Shown one piece after another: positions 1-7,496 of a stretch of DNA of 33,768 nucleotides. The notes under the pieces were generated by a model, which worked only from the letters and a program-made list of their open reading frames with translations, searched no databases and was not told the origin of the DNA. Source of the stretch: an uncultured Paracoccaceae bacterium (GTDB lineage Bacteria > Pseudomonadota > Alphaproteobacteria > Rhodobacterales > Rhodobacteraceae); the NCBI GenBank assembly GCA_947497185.1, contig CANMFL010000013.1:1-33768 (forward strand), in the 5' to 3' direction. Made by a program: the position numbers and the translations under genes. Each line of letters opens with the position of its first letter. The stretch's first letter is position 1.

Positions 1-122
1 ATAATATCCCCCAACAACTCGGGATCGTGAATCATGGCAACGCGGTAATCTCAATCAGTTAATGGGTCCTGACCCTAGGCGGCGCACCGGAAGATCGGTT
101 CCCGACCGGCACGGACGCAAGA

Positions 123-854
123 ATGGCGCAACCGATAATCGCGGCGTTTTTGGCACGATTACAGGAAACGGCAGAACGCACTGCATTAGATGCGTGGGGG
201 GCGGGCGTCGTGGTAAGCGACAAGATCGCATCGGCACGCGCCGCAGGGCTAATTTTAGACGACGGCAGATATCGGGTAATCCGGTTAGCACTGAATTTGG
301 GTAACGGCGACCGCACGGGGGAGTTAACGGTGGCCTTGCTCTGCCGAGAAGAGGTCGTTGCAAAGGCCGTAGAGCCAGAGAAAACGGTCGATTGGGATGA
401 TCAGTTTCGCCGCGTTATTGATGGATCTCCCATGCGGTTAAACGCAGTTTTGCACAGCTTTAAACTGCAACTGCATCAGGCGAAATCTTTGGCGGTGGGG
501 CAGGTTGTGCCACTTCCGGGCTGCACGGTTTCGTCGGTAAAATTACTGGCGGGCGACGGACGGAAAGTTGCAACCGCGCGATTGGGGCAATCTGGTGGTA
601 TGCGTGCCGTGCGCATTGAAGCAGCACCGCATTTGCAGATGTCTGAAATAGCCTATCCGCAAGACAGTGAGGACGTCGAAGATGGATCGATGGCGGGGCA
701 AGGTTTAGGTATTGAAGGTGCGCGTATGGAAACAGGCGGGTCGCAGAACGAGATCGTCTCAAGTGGGCTGCCGTCACATGGCTCGCATGCCGACATGACG
801 TCAGATACAGTCAAACAGGAGGATGAACGACAAGAGACGTCAGAAAATGCTTAG
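123..854 (+). CDS. FliM/FliN-family (SpoA domain) flagellar motor switch protein, 5'-incomplete or degraded
   Basis: The translation resembles the C-terminal half of the long FliM/FliN-type switch proteins of Rhodobacterales. A central helical and beta part is followed by a SpoA domain at about residues 118-170 (pattern LAVGQVVPLPG, then GRKVATARLGQ and RAVRIE). Such proteins sit in the flagellar C-ring, where they set rotation direction. A hydrophilic tail of about 60 residues follows. Family members as I recall them are about 350-400 aa, so 243 aa is short. Homology appears to continue upstream of this ATG in the same frame to position 63, where an in-frame TAA (60-62) interrupts it. Either the gene is broken or the 5' part was cut and shifted. 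The start at 123 is therefore only the first in-frame ATG, with no clear ribosome binding site. Family assignment is fairly sure; intactness is not. Confidence 0.65.
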   Translation: MAQPIIAAFLARLQETAERTALDAWGAGVVVSDKIASARAAGLILDDGRYRVIRLALNLGNGDRTGELTVALLCREEVVAKAVEPEKTVDWDDQFRRVIDGSPMRLNAVLHSFKLQLHQAKSLAVGQVVPLPGCTVSSVKLLAGDGRKVATARLGQSGGMRAVRIEAAPHLQMSEIAYPQDSEDVEDGSMAGQGLGIEGARMETGGSQNEIVSSGLPSHGSHADMTSDTVKQEDERQETSENA

Positions 855-855
855 A

Positions 856-1287
856 TCATGATCGCTGTTGAGCCAGCATTTCAAGTTGCGGGTGTAGGCC
901 GCGCAGGTCATATCCGGCATTTGACGTAGCTGTGATGATGTCATCACTCGGCATATCACCAGCTTGGCCAAGGGACCATGCAATCGAGGACCGTGTGCCG
1001 GATGCGCAATAGGCCAAAACCGGCCCGTCTGCGGTATCAATAGCCGCGCGGTGTGCTGCGACGTTTTCGGCGTTCATCGTCTGATGGGTCAACGGAAGTA
1101 TGGTAAAGCCCAAACCGGCGGCTTTAGCTGCGGCGGCCACGGCCTCTGCATGGCAGTCGGGGGTGATTTCGCTGTCGGGTCTGTTGCAAATAATCGCAAC
1201 AAATCCAGCATCGGCGATGGCTTGGCAATCATCAGGCGCGATTTGCGGGCTGACGGCGTAGGTCGGTGTGATTTGACGAATTTCCAT
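856..1287 (-). CDS. TIGR01244-family sulfur transferase / DUF442 phosphatase-like protein
   Basis: This 143-aa protein has the opening MEIRQITPTYAVSPQI and the segment GFVAIICNRPDSE, both typical of the small single-domain DUF442 (beta-lactamase hydrolase-like, phosphatase-like) family also called TIGR01244 sulfur transferase. The predicted active loop is C94-A-S-G-T-R99-S, a rhodanese-like C-x-x-G-x-R loop with Cys94 as the persulfide or thiolate nucleophile. It is probably cytoplasmic, since no signal peptide is visible. Homologues are often linked to sulfide or persulfide handling, but no sulfur gene lies nearby, so the substrate is unknown. It is convergent with the FliM-like gene (1 nt between the stops) and lies upstream of another minus-strand small gene. 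Confidence 0.82.
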   Translation of the reverse strand: MEIRQITPTYAVSPQIAPDDCQAIADAGFVAIICNRPDSEITPDCHAEAVAAAAKAAGLGFTILPLTHQTMNAENVAAHRAAIDTADGPVLAYCASGTRSSIAWSLGQAGDMPSDDIITATSNAGYDLRGLHPQLEMLAQQRS

Positions 1288-1339
1288 GGGTGTCTTTTAG
1301 AAGCCTGAATGTGGAACGTCTAGTCGCAAGCGGCGATGA

Positions 1340-1555
1340 TTAACTTAACACGACACCAAAGACGACCATCATCAGGCCTAAGATCGAAAACAGCAGGGAT
1401 CCGATGTTTATTGGCAAGATCGCGGTGAGTTTGAGCCGCAAGGCGTCGTCGTCTAGTCCGGCTTTGCGCGCGGACGATACCGCCACGATACTATATACGA
1501 TGCCAACTAGCCCAATCATGGAGATTGCAGCCCCGGTCCATACCATCCATTCCAT
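1340..1555 (-). CDS. Small two-helix membrane protein
   Basis: The product is a 71-aa hydrophobic protein. I chose the ATG at 1555 over upstream in-frame ATGs because a good ribosome binding site (AAGGGGAT) lies just before it and the protein then begins directly with a membrane segment. One transmembrane helix spans about residues 4-24 and a second about 47-70. They are joined by a charged loop (SARKAGLDDDALRLKLTA). The gene is divergent from the GapR gene, with about 115 nt between them. I recognise it as a small membrane protein conserved near this locus in related bacteria, but I know of no function. Confidence 0.6.
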   Translation of the reverse strand: MEWMVWTGAAISMIGLVGIVYSIVAVSSARKAGLDDDALRLKLTAILPINIGSLLFSILGLMMVVFGVVLS

Positions 1556-1671
1556 CACAATCCCCTTTGTTGATCGCCGCAGGCCTAACGTCGGAAAGGC
1601 GTGTATGCAAGGGTTGCAGCCATGCGCGAGGCTCGCTACTGAAGGGAAAAAGACGCCCAAAGGAGACCACC

Positions 1672-1929
1672 ATGAGCGACGTTATTTCCGACACCGCGAG
1701 CACAGTTGCCGGCCAAGAGTTGCGCCAGTTCATTGAACGGTACGAACGCCTTGAGGCTGAGAAAAAAGACATCGCAGATGGGCAAAAAGAGATCATGGCC
1801 GAAGCCAAAGGGCGCGGTTACGACACCAAAGTGATCCGAAAATTGATCGCGATCCGCAAGCGTGACGCAAATGATCTTGCCGAAGAAGAAGCCGTGATGG
1901 AAATGTACATGGCTGCTTTGGGCATGTGA
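1672..1929 (+). CDS. gapR: GapR/DUF2312 nucleoid-associated DNA-binding protein
   Basis: This 85-aa protein matches the DUF2312 family over its whole length: ELRQFIERYERLEAEKKDI, then EAKGRGYDTKVIRKLIAIRK, ending in MYMAALGM. In Caulobacter the family member GapR is an essential protein that clamps overtwisted DNA ahead of replication forks and helps topoisomerases. The helical, highly charged coiled-coil character is evident here. The start at 1672 is preceded by AAAGGAGA at good spacing; longer upstream frames lack such a site. It stands alone on the plus strand and ends at a strong hairpin shared with the convergent gene at 1983-2858. It is a core alphaproteobacterial gene, which supports the taxonomic call. 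Confidence 0.9.
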   Translation: MSDVISDTASTVAGQELRQFIERYERLEAEKKDIADGQKEIMAEAKGRGYDTKVIRKLIAIRKRDANDLAEEEAVMEMYMAALGM

Positions 1930-1975
1930 TTTGGCGGTCATATCCCGACGTTCGTCAGAGAATATGACCGCAAAT
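1930..1975. terminator. Bidirectional hairpin terminator between convergent genes
   Basis: A 10-bp perfect inverted repeat, GCGGTCATAT (1934-1943) and ATATGACCGC (1962-1971), encloses a smaller GACG-TT-CGTC hairpin. It is flanked by T-rich and A-rich bases and lies between two stop codons facing each other, so it can terminate both transcripts. Confidence 0.7.
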
Positions 1976-1982
1976 CAAATCG

Positions 1983-2858
1983 TTAAGGTATGATAAAATT
2001 CACGCCGGGCATGGCGCGGATCAGATCAACGTCAGCGTCGTAGTTATCGGTCAATTGCTCAACCAGTTCTTGGGTGAAATCAGGCAGATCGATATCTTCG
2101 TCCAAGGCATCATCCATGGCGTATTTGTTCAAGAACGCCATGATGATTTTTAGCTCATGCTGCGGCGTGGGTGGCGGATTGTTTTTGAGGTAGCCTTTCA
2201 TCCGCTGCATGCCTTCTTTTTCCATGATCGTCGTTAGCAAATCATAGGTCCCGACCAACGGCACGGTATCAGGCACACCCGCGATTTCGCGCATCAAACG
2301 CCCCCAAATTAGCGGCGTATCTTCGTTACACCAGACCGTCAGCTTGCAGTTCGGCGCCACGTGCCGAATGCGTTTGATAACGTCAGACCAGCGCACTTCG
2401 GCAGGGTACATGCCCCGCATAAAGCTGCCGAGATCGTCAAATTTTGACTTGGCAAAGGTTTCGGGGATGAACGTCGCCGGATTGCGCAGCGAGAGGCACA
2501 ATTCAATGTCGTCACCTGGGAAAAGCTGTAAAAGCCCGCGCAGTTTCGGCTCGACCAGCGCATAAAACACGCCCTTGTCGAAAATCCGGTTCGGGATGCA
2601 GATGAAGTTGGAATTCGACAAAACAAGCCGCTCCGTCGGTTCGTCGTCCAAGATCGCATCCAGCAGGATAGAACGCGTATCATCAGCAGGTGTCGCGCCA
2701 TCAAGTCCTTGAATTGTTTCGCGAATAAGGCGTCTGTAGTTGCTGGGGCCCGGTACTTTGACCCCGTCTTCGGACAAAACGCCCGCATTGCGTAGCAATG
2801 ATTTGAGCAATCGGTCTTCGTCTGTGCAATTTGCGCCGATGTGATAAACGATTTCCAT
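1983..2858 (-). CDS. Hypothetical protein, sulfotransferase-like N-terminus
   Basis: The product is a 291-aa soluble protein with no signal peptide or membrane segment. The N-terminus (VYHIGANCTDEDRLLKSLL, then GVKVPGP and RRLIRE) resembles the P-loop start of bacterial sulfotransferase-like proteins (HIG..KTGTT..Q), but the usual Lys-Thr-Gly is replaced. PAPS-dependent activity is therefore doubtful. Later segments (LSLRNPATFIPETFAKSKF and TVWCNEDTPLIWGRLMREI) also match sulfotransferase-like folds found in roseobacters. The gene is divergent from the iron permease (83 nt apart), leaving room for two promoters. The function is unknown; a glycan or polysaccharide modification role is only a guess. 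Confidence 0.6.
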   Translation of the reverse strand: MEIVYHIGANCTDEDRLLKSLLRNAGVLSEDGVKVPGPSNYRRLIRETIQGLDGATPADDTRSILLDAILDDEPTERLVLSNSNFICIPNRIFDKGVFYALVEPKLRGLLQLFPGDDIELCLSLRNPATFIPETFAKSKFDDLGSFMRGMYPAEVRWSDVIKRIRHVAPNCKLTVWCNEDTPLIWGRLMREIAGVPDTVPLVGTYDLLTTIMEKEGMQRMKGYLKNNPPPTPQHELKIIMAFLNKYAMDDALDEDIDLPDFTQELVEQLTDNYDADVDLIRAMPGVNFIIP

Positions 2859-2941
2859 GCGATCCTTACCTACTCGTTATGCATCTTTTTATCATAGTCC
2901 AATTTCTGGACAGTTAAACTGCTTTCGGCTATCGGAATTTT

Positions 2942-4612
2942 ATGTCCGATCAAATTCGTCAGTTATTGCCGTCGCAGGCAAGTCGCCCCAAAATTGATCG
3001 CTGGTCCATTGGTGCCATCGTGATTGCAACCCTTGTTGTGCTGCCGATTGCAGCGGTTTTGTGGTTCGCGTTGACCCCGACCGATAATATTTGGCCACAT
3101 TTGATGGCCACGACGTTTCCCCGATACTTACGCAATACTGTTATCTTAATGTTAAGCGTCGGCATGTTAACTGCCATTGTCGGGACAACAACTGCGTGGC
3201 TTGTGGTGATGTATCGGTTTCCGGGCCGCAAGTGGGTGCAATGGGCGTTGCTGATGCCATTGGCGGTGCCGGCATATGTCGGTGCTTATGCGCTGGTTGA
3301 TTTTTTGGAATACGCGGGCCCTGTGCAGACAATGTTGCGCGGCCTCATGGGATGGGAGACGTCTACCGATTACATTTTTCCCGCGATCCGTACGCGGTCA
3401 TCCGCCGTCGTGGTCTTGTCCGCGTCGCTATATCCTTACGTTTACCTACTGGCCCGCGCTGCATTTCGCGAGCAGTCGGGGGCAGGGTTCGAGGTCGCAC
3501 GCGCCTTGGGCGTCGGTCCGTGGGGGCGTTTCTTTCGCGTCGGGTTACCTTTGGCGCGGCCCGCGATCGCGGCTGGCGTGGCAGTGGTCATGATGGAAAC
3601 TGTCAACGACTTTGGCACTGTGGACTATTTCGCTGTGCAAACACTGACGACCGGAATTTTTACAGTGTGGTTGCAAGGCGGTAACCTTGGCGGGGCTGCA
3701 CAATTGGCGACCTGCGTTCTGGGGATGATCGTGTTTTTGGTGGTGCTTGAGAAATTCAGCCGCCGCCGCAGCAAATTTTTCGCCTCGGCCCGTGGTCAGC
3801 GTCCGGTGTCCTTAACGCCACTGAAAGCAGGGCAGGGTGCAGTTGCGTTTGTCATTTGTCTGATCCCCGTTTTGGTGGGGTTCTTCTTGCCGGTAGGGGT
3901 TTTGGTCAGCCACGCGATGGACGCCGACCAATGGGTCGCACCGGGCCTGCGCAAGGCACTGTTCCACACGATCACCGTGGCGGGCCTAGCAGCGTTTCTG
4001 ACAGTTCTTGGCGGTTTGTTCATGGTTTACGGCGTACGATTATCAAAGCGCCGCCTACCGCGCTTGTTGATGCCTGTGACGACGATTGGCTACGCCGCGC
4101 CGGGCGCGGTTCTGGGTTTGGGTATCTTGGTGCCGCTGGCCGCGTTGGACAACCAATTTGCCGACGGGGTGTTGGCGATGACGGGCTATGATCCGGGACT
4201 GCTGGTCACCGGAACGGCGGGCGTTTTGGTGATCGCATACGTCGTGCGATTCTTTGCAATCGCCCAAGGAACGGCCGATGCGGCGTTCGGACGGGTCTCA
4301 CCAAGCCTTCCAATGGCCGCGAGGTCGCTTGGGCAAGGGTCAGGTGGCGTTTTAAAGAGAATTTATTTGCCTCTGATGCGGGCCTCTGTGGGCTCTGCGA
4401 TGCTGCTGGTTTTCGTCGATGCGGTAAAGGAATTGCCGGCCACTTTGCTCTTAAGGCCCTTTAGTTACGACACTTTAGCGACACGGGTGCATGCCAAGGC
4501 ATCGCTCGAAAACATCAGCGAAGCGGCACCTGCGGCGTTGATGATTACCTGCGTCGGACTGCTCGCCGTCATTTTTCTTGCGAAAGCGCATAAAGAGGGG
4601 TTGCAGAGGTGA
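2942..4612 (+). CDS. Fused iron(III) ABC transporter permease (FbpB/SfuB type)
   Basis: This 556-aa polytopic membrane protein contains two binding-protein-dependent permease units fused in tandem, about 12 transmembrane helices in all. Each half carries an EAA-type loop that docks on the ATPase: ARALGVGPWGRFFRVGLPLARP at about residues 180-202, and ARSLGQGSGGVLKRIYLPLMR at about 460-480. This architecture is typical of the Fe(3+) uptake permeases SfuB/FbpB/AfuB; thiamine and phosphonate relatives are less similar. The role would be to form the inner-membrane channel for ferric iron delivered by a periplasmic binding protein. No binding-protein gene or ATPase gene is adjacent in the window; the tRNA and integrated elements follow instead, so partners must be encoded elsewhere. 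I see no convincing Fur, Irr or RirA box upstream. Confidence 0.88.
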   Translation: MSDQIRQLLPSQASRPKIDRWSIGAIVIATLVVLPIAAVLWFALTPTDNIWPHLMATTFPRYLRNTVILMLSVGMLTAIVGTTTAWLVVMYRFPGRKWVQWALLMPLAVPAYVGAYALVDFLEYAGPVQTMLRGLMGWETSTDYIFPAIRTRSSAVVVLSASLYPYVYLLARAAFREQSGAGFEVARALGVGPWGRFFRVGLPLARPAIAAGVAVVMMETVNDFGTVDYFAVQTLTTGIFTVWLQGGNLGGAAQLATCVLGMIVFLVVLEKFSRRRSKFFASARGQRPVSLTPLKAGQGAVAFVICLIPVLVGFFLPVGVLVSHAMDADQWVAPGLRKALFHTITVAGLAAFLTVLGGLFMVYGVRLSKRRLPRLLMPVTTIGYAAPGAVLGLGILVPLAALDNQFADGVLAMTGYDPGLLVTGTAGVLVIAYVVRFFAIAQGTADAAFGRVSPSLPMAARSLGQGSGGVLKRIYLPLMRASVGSAMLLVFVDAVKELPATLLLRPFSYDTLATRVHAKASLENISEAAPAALMITCVGLLAVIFLAKAHKEGLQR

Positions 4613-4639
4613 GAATCCTTTTCTAAAAGCAGCCGCAGT

Positions 4640-4715
4640 GCCCCTATAGCTCAGCTGGTAGAGCAACTGATTTGTAATCAGTAGGTCCGCGGTTCGAGTC
4701 CGTGTGGGGGCACCA
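4640..4715 (+). tRNA. tRNA-Thr (anticodon UGU), integration hotspot
   Basis: The cloverleaf folds fully. The acceptor arms are GCCCCTA and TGGGGGC and the D arm is GCTC/GAGC. The anticodon stem ACTGA/TCAGT has loop TTTGTAA (anticodon TGT, Thr), and the T arm CGCGG-TTCGAGT-CCGTG is followed by A and an encoded CCA. The 76-nt gene is intact. Its 3' half is repeated at 31985-32036 and its last bases at 16923-16937, marking integration sites of tandem elements. Confidence 0.97.
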
Positions 4716-4814
4716 TTTCACCATCCAGATTTATCCGATGACATCCGATTAGGCCTTATCTATAAAGACTTTAGGATATCTCGTTGTCCGATGCCGTCCA
4801 GTGGTGTTTGATAC

Positions 4815-4880
4815 GATACCCCCAGTTTGGGGGTGCCTGTGGGGGTATCAGATTTGAGTCGGAAAAGTGATACCCCCAGC
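4815..4880. repeat. Left arm-type repeats of element 1 (TGGGGGTATC), overlapping the integrase promoter
   Basis: There are three exact copies of the decamer: GATACCCCCA at 4815-4824 (inverted), TGGGGGTATC at 4840-4849, and GATACCCCCA at 4869-4878 (inverted). A partial copy, TGGGGGT, lies at 4828-4834. Two further exact copies lie at the far right end of the element (16841-16862). The position on both ends inside the att sites matches integrase arm-binding sites. The copies abut the integrase start, so the integrase may also repress itself. Confidence 0.65.
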
Positions 4881-4881
4881 G

Positions 4882-6066
4882 ATGCCATTATCAGACATAC
4901 AGATTCGGAACCTCAAGCCGCGTGAAAAGTCGTACAAGGTTTCAGACTTTGAGGGCTTGTTCGTACTGGTGAAGGTGAACGGGTCGCGCTTGTTTCAGTT
5001 CAAATATCGCATGTACGGGAAAGAGCGTCTGTATTCGATAGGTGTCTATCCGGAGGTCAGCTTGGCGCAGGCTCGCAAGGCGAAGGATTCGGCGCGGGCG
5101 AAAGTGGCTGCTGGGATTGATCCGAGCGAGGCCAAGCAGGAAGAGCGGCGAATTCGCTTGGAGGCGAAGGGGCAGACCTTTGCCAAGATCGGTGAGACGT
5201 TTCTGGCCAAGCAACGCAAGGAAGGGAAGTCGGCGGCGACACTGTCGAAGACCGAATATCACCTCAAGCTGGCGAACCAAGATTTTGGCCGCAAGCCTAT
5301 TACTGAGATCACAGCGCCGATGATCCTCAAGACATTGCGCAAGGTTGAGGCGAAGGGTAACTATGAGACCGCGCATCGGCTGCGTGCCCGCATTGGCTCT
5401 GTCTTTCGCTATGCTGTGGCCAGTGGGATTGCCGAGACTGATCCGACCTATGCGTTACGAGACGCGCTGATCCGCCCAACCCGCGTTCACCGTGCGGCGA
5501 TCATCGAGCCAAAAGCGCTGGGCCGCTTGATGGTTGAGATTGACGGGTTCGAGGGGCAGGCGACAACACGGATCGGTTTGAAGCTGCTGGCGATCCTTGC
5601 CCAAAGACCGGGCGAGATCAGGAATGCGGTTTGGTCCGAGTTCGATCTTGAGGAACGTGTGTGGTCAATTCCCGCCGCGAAGATGAAAATGCGCCGCGAT
5701 CACAACGTGCCGTTGCCGGATCAGGCCATTGCGCTGCTCGAAGAGTTGAAGTTGATGAACAATCGCGGCGAATACCTGTTCCCGTCACTGCGCACATGGA
5801 CGCGCCCGATGTCAGAAAACACGCTAAATGCGGCTTTGCGGCGGATGGGGTATGCGGGTGACGAAATGACAGCACATGGTTTCCGCGCGTCCTTCTCGAC
5901 CTTGGCAAATGAGAGCGGGCTATGGAACCCTGACGCGATTGAGCGGGCTTTGGCGCATGTTGAGAAGAACGAGGTGCGGCGTGCGTATGCGCGGGGTGAG
6001 CACTGGGAAGAGCGTGTGCGGCTTGCAGATTGGTGGGCCATCCAGCTTGAAAAATTTCTAACTTGA
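4882..6066 (+). CDS. P4-type tyrosine integrase (DUF4102) of element 1
   Basis: This 394-aa integrase has an N-terminal DUF4102 arm-binding domain (LSDIQIRNLKPREKSYKVSD, then YRMYGKERLYSIGVYPEVSLAQAR), a middle core-binding SAM-like domain and a C-terminal catalytic domain. The predicted catalytic set is Arg242 (QRPGE), His332 and Arg335 (HGFR), His359 and the Tyr369 nucleophile. It catalyses site-specific recombination between the element and the tRNA-Thr 3' end. I chose ATG 4882 over the upstream GTG (4867) because P4 integrases start MPLTD/MPLSD, and the GTG lies inside an arm repeat. It is full length and looks active. Confidence 0.95.
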   Translation: MPLSDIQIRNLKPREKSYKVSDFEGLFVLVKVNGSRLFQFKYRMYGKERLYSIGVYPEVSLAQARKAKDSARAKVAAGIDPSEAKQEERRIRLEAKGQTFAKIGETFLAKQRKEGKSAATLSKTEYHLKLANQDFGRKPITEITAPMILKTLRKVEAKGNYETAHRLRARIGSVFRYAVASGIAETDPTYALRDALIRPTRVHRAAIIEPKALGRLMVEIDGFEGQATTRIGLKLLAILAQRPGEIRNAVWSEFDLEERVWSIPAAKMKMRRDHNVPLPDQAIALLEELKLMNNRGEYLFPSLRTWTRPMSENTLNAALRRMGYAGDEMTAHGFRASFSTLANESGLWNPDAIERALAHVEKNEVRRAYARGEHWEERVRLADWWAIQLEKFLT

Positions 6067-6082
6067 AGTGAGAAAATAGAAT

Positions 6083-6994
6083 ATGGACACAATTTCTGGG
6101 CAACGTGAGTTGGCATTTCAGTTGTTACTCCTGCACGCGAGCAATACTTCGGCGGCTGCTAAGGCGATGGAGTTGACTGAGCCTGAGCGTAGATCGCTTG
6201 ACGCACGCGGTTTCGATTTGAGCTCTCGGCAGGCGGCAATTCCTGAGGAAGAGCTGTCAGACCAACATGAAAGCTTAGGCGACAGTCCCAAAGCACAAAT
6301 GTTGGCTACGGCGGTAGAGATATACAAGCAAGTATCGGAGCTGAGTGGGGCTGAGTTGGTTTGTGCGATTGATCAACGATTATCGGAAATCTACGGCGTC
6401 GAAGAGGCTACGAAACCGTATAACCATCCGAATACGATTCTCTACGATATGCGGTATTGGGCAAAGATTGCGAACTATTCAGCGCAGGAAGCGGCGTTGC
6501 TTTGCTGCGGGCGCGATCCATCAGTGGAGCTATGCGAGTATTTGGATGCCCTTAATCCGGTAGAGTTTACCACATCGCGGTTTCTCGCTGATTATGTAAA
6601 CCGACTAAACCTTCTCGAAAGTGCCATGAATGCAGGGGCGCTATCTCGGGAAAGCAATGCCCCGCAAATAGTGGCATGGTGCCGCAAATTGGAGCTGCCA
6701 TTTCCGGCAGAGCTCGCTGACTTAATACATCGATATCAAGGCGGCTCAGTGTCCGGCGAAACTATTTTTGTAGAGGATGTAGGAAGAAAAGAACGAAGTT
6801 CTTTGCTACGTTTGGTCGCTGCGATGGCACTTGAGCAATACGGCTACGATCCACGTAAAACGCGTAGTTCAGTCCTTTCCGGTATCGTGCAGGACCTCGA
6901 TACCACGGGGCTTTCGATGGACCGCAAGACAGTTTCAAAGTGGTTGCGAGAGGCTGTTGATCTCGTCCCTCAGGATTATTGGCAAGGCCGTTAG
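6083..6994 (+). CDS. Hypothetical protein with C-terminal helix-turn-helix-like region
   Basis: This 303-aa soluble protein starts 16 nt after the integrase stop and is likely co-transcribed with it. The C-terminal 70 residues follow a pattern I have seen in many element-borne proteins: KERSSLLRLVAAMALEQYGYDP, RSSVLSGIVQDL, then GLSMDRKTVSKWLREA. The last segment looks like the recognition helix of a DNA-binding domain. The N-terminal part (RELAFQLLLLHASN) and a middle segment (YDMRYWAKIANYSAQEAALLCCGRDP) have no domain I can name. A DNA-binding or element-control role is inferred from the C-terminus and location only. Confidence 0.6.
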   Translation: MDTISGQRELAFQLLLLHASNTSAAAKAMELTEPERRSLDARGFDLSSRQAAIPEEELSDQHESLGDSPKAQMLATAVEIYKQVSELSGAELVCAIDQRLSEIYGVEEATKPYNHPNTILYDMRYWAKIANYSAQEAALLCCGRDPSVELCEYLDALNPVEFTTSRFLADYVNRLNLLESAMNAGALSRESNAPQIVAWCRKLELPFPAELADLIHRYQGGSVSGETIFVEDVGRKERSSLLRLVAAMALEQYGYDPRKTRSSVLSGIVQDLDTTGLSMDRKTVSKWLREAVDLVPQDYWQGR

Positions 6995-7009
6995 AGGCGA
7001 AATCCCTGG

Positions 7010-7042
7010 AGGAATTCCCAGTGGGAATTCCTCAATTCCCAC
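7010..7042. promoter_or_regulatory. Perfect 11-bp inverted repeat with an extra half-site, operator-like
   Basis: AGGAATTCCCA (7010-7020) and TGGGAATTCCT (7022-7032) form a perfect palindrome around one G. A third related half-site, AATTCCCAC, follows at 7034-7042. It lies in the 110-nt gap between the HTH protein gene and the AlpA-like gene. There is no T-run, so it is more likely an operator than a terminator. Confidence 0.55.
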
Positions 7043-7104
7043 AAGTATAACTTCGAACCATGCAGGTTCACTTCAAACGTAATCCTTTGAATGTGGACAT
7101 AAAA

Positions 7105-7311
7105 ATGGACAATCTTACTTTCCCCAAAACCGGGTTTGTACGCCTCTCGCAAATTTTGTCGCCAAGCGGACCAATCCCTGTCTCCAAGTCAACGTGGTGG
7201 CAGGGTGTCAAGGATGGGCGTTTCCCTGCCGCTCAGAAGCTTGGACCGCGCACGACAGTTTGGAAAGCCGAAGACATCCGCGCCTTGTTTGAGGGCGATG
7301 ACGATGCCTAA
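7105..7311 (+). CDS. AlpA-family regulator / excisionase-like winged helix protein
   Basis: This 68-aa protein fits the AlpA pattern: a front helix-turn-helix (FVRLSQILSPSGPIPVSKSTWWQGVKDG) followed by the wing and helix segment GRFPAAQKLGPRTTVWKAEDIRALFEG. AlpA proteins control integrase expression or act as directionality factors in P4-like elements. The start at 7105 gives the usual family length. An upstream in-frame ATG at 7060 would add 15 residues that do not resemble the family; neither start has a strong ribosome binding site. The palindrome at 7010-7042 just upstream is a natural candidate for autoregulation. The 3' end overlaps the next small gene by 8 nt. Confidence 0.82.
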   Translation: MDNLTFPKTGFVRLSQILSPSGPIPVSKSTWWQGVKDGRFPAAQKLGPRTTVWKAEDIRALFEGDDDA

Positions 7312-7495
7312 GCTCGATCAACGGCTTTTTGCATCGGTTTTTGGCGTCGTCAGCAGCGACAACCGAAAGCCTAAAACGCGTGATCATGGAAACAGCTGGC
7401 CAATCGTTACTACGATTGGCCTTCTTGCTGCCGCCTACACACGTTTCTTCGCCCAACTCAAAGCGTTGGCCGCCTCAGTTTTGGGGGGACGTTAA
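7304..7495 (+). CDS. Small 63-aa hypothetical protein, overlapping neighbours
   Basis: This frame starts at ATG 7304 inside the last codons of the AlpA-like gene (ATGCCTAA overlap) and ends at TAA 7493-7495, one base before the ATG of the DUF1376 gene. Such tight packing suggests translational coupling in a three-gene operon. The protein has a hydrophilic N-terminal half (KLDQRLFASVFGVVSSDNRK) and a hydrophobic, weakly membrane-like C-terminal half (IVTTIGLLAAAYTRFFAQ). I recognise no family. Support is positional rather than by homology. Confidence 0.5.
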   Translation: MPKLDQRLFASVFGVVSSDNRKPKTRDHGNSWPIVTTIGLLAAAYTRFFAQLKALAASVLGGR

Positions 7496-7496
7496 A

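Noticed and set aside
2859..2941. Fur, RirA or Irr box before the iron permease
   Set aside because: The only symmetry is TCCA-ATTTC-TGGA, which is short and does not match the boxes I know.
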